From positions 3,995,674 through 4,059,673 of the forward strand of contig NZ_LN884299.1 of the NCBI RefSeq assembly GCF_001403875.1: a stretch of DNA of 64,000 bases, written 5' to 3'. How positions within the stretch are numbered: the first letter of the stretch is position 1; each line of letters starts with the position of its first letter. The notes under the pieces were generated by a model that made no database searches, was not told the DNA's origin, and saw only the letters and a list, made by a program, of their open reading frames with translations. The stretch is from Paenibacillus ihumii. Lineage in GTDB: Bacteria > Bacillota > Bacilli > Paenibacillales > Paenibacillaceae. A program made the translations under genes and the position numbers. Shown piece by piece: positions 62,309 through 64,000 of this stretch.

Positions 62309-63796
62309 ATGAAACCATATTCATTGCCACGCAGTACGCCTGAACAGCAGGGCATGACGTCAAGCTCGATTCTGTCTTTTATCCAAGGCATTGAAACCGA
62401 GCAGCTAGAGCTGCACAGCCTTATGATAGTTAAAAATGATCATGTTATCGCGGAAGGCTGGTGGGAGCCATACCAAAGGCAGGATCAGCACCAGTTGAAT
62501 TCACTGACCAAAAGCTTTACTTCAACGGCGATTGGTCTGGCGGTAGATGAACAACTCCTGTCACTTGAAGATCAGGTACTCCGATTTTTTCCTGAGCATG
62601 TAACCAAAGAGATTGAGGCTAATATGCGTAACCTGAAAGTGAAGCATTTGCTCTCCATGGCCACAGGGCATACGCAGGATACATTGCCTATCTTATGGAA
62701 TAACCAAACCGACTGGGTAAAAGCGTTTCTGGAGACTCCCATTGAGCGGGAGCCAGGCAGCTACTTCCTGTATAATACCGGCGCCAGCTACATGCTCTCC
62801 GCCATTATTGAGAGAGTGACCGGCCAGAGGCTGTTGGATTATCTCCGCCCAAGACTGCTGGAACCGCTTGGCATAGAGAACGTAAACACCCTTACCTGCC
62901 CGCAAGGCATTCATGCCGGCGGTTACGGGATGAAAATTACGACGGAGGACATCGCCAAATTCGGACTGCTGTACTTGCATAACGGGGAGTGGAACGGGAA
63001 GCGGATATTGTCCAAGGAGTGGGTTCAAGCTGCTACGGCCAAACAGGTATCCAATGGCGAACCAGGAGATCCCAGCGACTGGTCGCAAGGGTACGGCTAT
63101 CAATTTTGGCGCTGCAGGAACGATGCGTACCGGGGAGATGGGGCATTCGGCCAATTCTGCGTGGTCATGCCGAACCAGAATGCCGTCATTGCTATGACCG
63201 CAGGTTTAATGGAAATGCAGTCCGTGTTGGATTTGGTGTGGGAGCATCTGCTTCCGGGAATGGAGCAACTGGCGCTGGAAGCGAATCCTGTGATGTACGA
63301 TAAGTTAATAAAAAAGCTCAGCGGGCTCTCTTATCTGCCGGAATCCGCTCCTGGATCTTCCCAGATGCAATGGGATCAGACCGGGGTAACCTACAGCCTG
63401 GAACCGAACCGCGCCGGATATACGGATCTCTCGTTCTCAGCGGATGAACAGGCGATTAAGGTAACGCTAGCGGATAAGGATCAAGAATCCCATTTTGAGG
63501 TCGGACTTGGCAGTATGGCTAGAGGCACAACCGAGATCTCCGGTTTTCCATTTCAATATGCATCGTATGGCGTATGGCGCAAAAAAAATGTGCTGGAGAT
63601 TAAGCTGTTCATGACGGAGTATGCGATAAATGACCAAATCACCTGCCATTTCGTGAACGACAGTGTTCAAGTCAAATCTTCCCGCAATGTATGGATGGCG
63701 CCAATATTGTCCGACATGGGTGTACTGCCGACGCTGATCGGTTCCCGGTTTAAAGAAAGAGATACGTGGATCGGCGTGACCAATAAAGCTGAATAA
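62309..63796 (+). CDS. Beta-lactamase-fold serine hydrolase
   Basis: The 495-residue protein has the class C beta-lactamase/esterase core: nucleophile Ser65 in SLTK (65-68), Tyr155 in YNT and a C-terminal extension of about 150 residues. It lacks a signal peptide, so it probably acts in the cytoplasm as an esterase or amidase, not in antibiotic resistance. AAAGGAG precedes the ATG. In this operon it may remove acyl groups from an imported sugar. Confidence 0.85.
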   Translation: MKPYSLPRSTPEQQGMTSSSILSFIQGIETEQLELHSLMIVKNDHVIAEGWWEPYQRQDQHQLNSLTKSFTSTAIGLAVDEQLLSLEDQVLRFFPEHVTKEIEANMRNLKVKHLLSMATGHTQDTLPILWNNQTDWVKAFLETPIEREPGSYFLYNTGASYMLSAIIERVTGQRLLDYLRPRLLEPLGIENVNTLTCPQGIHAGGYGMKITTEDIAKFGLLYLHNGEWNGKRILSKEWVQAATAKQVSNGEPGDPSDWSQGYGYQFWRCRNDAYRGDGAFGQFCVVMPNQNAVIAMTAGLMEMQSVLDLVWEHLLPGMEQLALEANPVMYDKLIKKLSGLSYLPESAPGSSQMQWDQTGVTYSLEPNRAGYTDLSFSADEQAIKVTLADKDQESHFEVGLGSMARGTTEISGFPFQYASYGVWRKKNVLEIKLFMTEYAINDQITCHFVNDSVQVKSSRNVWMAPILSDMGVLPTLIGSRFKERDTWIGVTNKAE

Positions 63797-63849
63797 TCCG
63801 GATCTGGCGCGAGGTGTTGTGCAGAATGATTGCTAAAGGAGAAGATACA

Positions 63850-64000
63850 ATGCTGCTGAAGGAATTGGGATATAAAAGCGGAGACCGGCTTCTTATTATC
63901 AACGCTGATGATTTCGGCATGTGCAATAGCACGAATCGGGCAATTCGCTCTCTGCTAGAGGATGGATTTATAACTTCCACTTCCTTGATGTTTACGTGCC
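63850..64000 (+). CDS. YdjC/ChbG-like carbohydrate deacetylase, 5' part only
   Basis: Fifty codons are visible before the window ends. AAAGGAG lies 7 nt before the ATG. LLIINADDFGMCNSTNRAIR is the diagnostic start of the YdjC family, where the Asp pair binds metal. ChbG of this family deacetylates chito-oligosaccharides. It follows the serine hydrolase gene by 53 nt in the same operon. Confidence 0.85.
   Translation, partial: MLLKELGYKSGDRLLIINADDFGMCNSTNRAIRSLLEDGFITSTSLMFTC

Overview
The window looks like a chromosomal segment of a Gram-positive Firmicute of the Paenibacillaceae, most likely Paenibacillus or a close relative. The signs are GGAGG ribosome-binding sites, frequent TTG and GTG starts, a YesM/YesN-type two-component pair, a Bacillus-type pur operon with PurR boxes and a guanine riboswitch, a FapR-like box before fabH, and YtrA-type GntR regulators. 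This rests on reading the sequence, not on any search.

Layout. 1-3.9 kb: the 5' part of a YerB-like lipoprotein gene, an alpha/beta hydrolase, a DUF1129-like membrane protein and a lipoprotein. 3.9-13.2 kb: a dense cluster of two YtrA-type regulators, four ABC ATPases, five ABC-2 permeases, a DUF4097-like anchored protein and an unlisted 58-residue membrane peptide. It forms two leftward units and one divergent rightward unit. 13.3-23.6 kb: a leftward carbohydrate locus, probably for xylo-oligosaccharides, with two permeases, a binding lipoprotein, a GH43 beta-xylosidase, a polyol-type dehydrogenase and a YesM/YesN pair. 25.3-30.5 kb: NUDIX hydrolase, threonine deaminase, VOC dioxygenase, a small HTH/membrane-protein module and a SatA-like acetyltransferase.

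30.5-45.6 kb: a complete leftward pur operon, purE-K-B-C-S-Q-L-F-M-N-H-D, headed by a promoter, paired PurR boxes and a guanine-type riboswitch. 45.8-47.1 kb: an intact IS3-family element that cuts a dispersed repeat. 47.9-56.2 kb: universal stress protein, DUF1294 protein, a 43-residue peptide, topoisomerase III, FabH, thymidine kinase, a hypothetical with an internal duplication and a sulfurtransferase. 56.3-64 kb: a LacI-controlled anchored amidohydrolase, then an AraC regulator divergent from a sugar symporter, a beta-lactamase-fold hydrolase and the start of a YdjC/ChbG deacetylase gene.

The most unusual property is the non-coding sequence. Nearly every long gap holds its own degenerate short tandem array, with a unit of about 11, 12, 13, 21, 36, 39, 40 or 47 nt, and units in different gaps are unrelated. 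One such stretch is translated as a 118-residue extension of PurK. Two related elements with roughly 30-bp terminal inverted repeats (17128-17457 and 19785-20268) carry different internal tandem arrays. A separate family of about 50-nt CGGACAC...GCTAT units forms head-to-head arrays at 24.6-25.2 kb and 47.1-47.3 kb.
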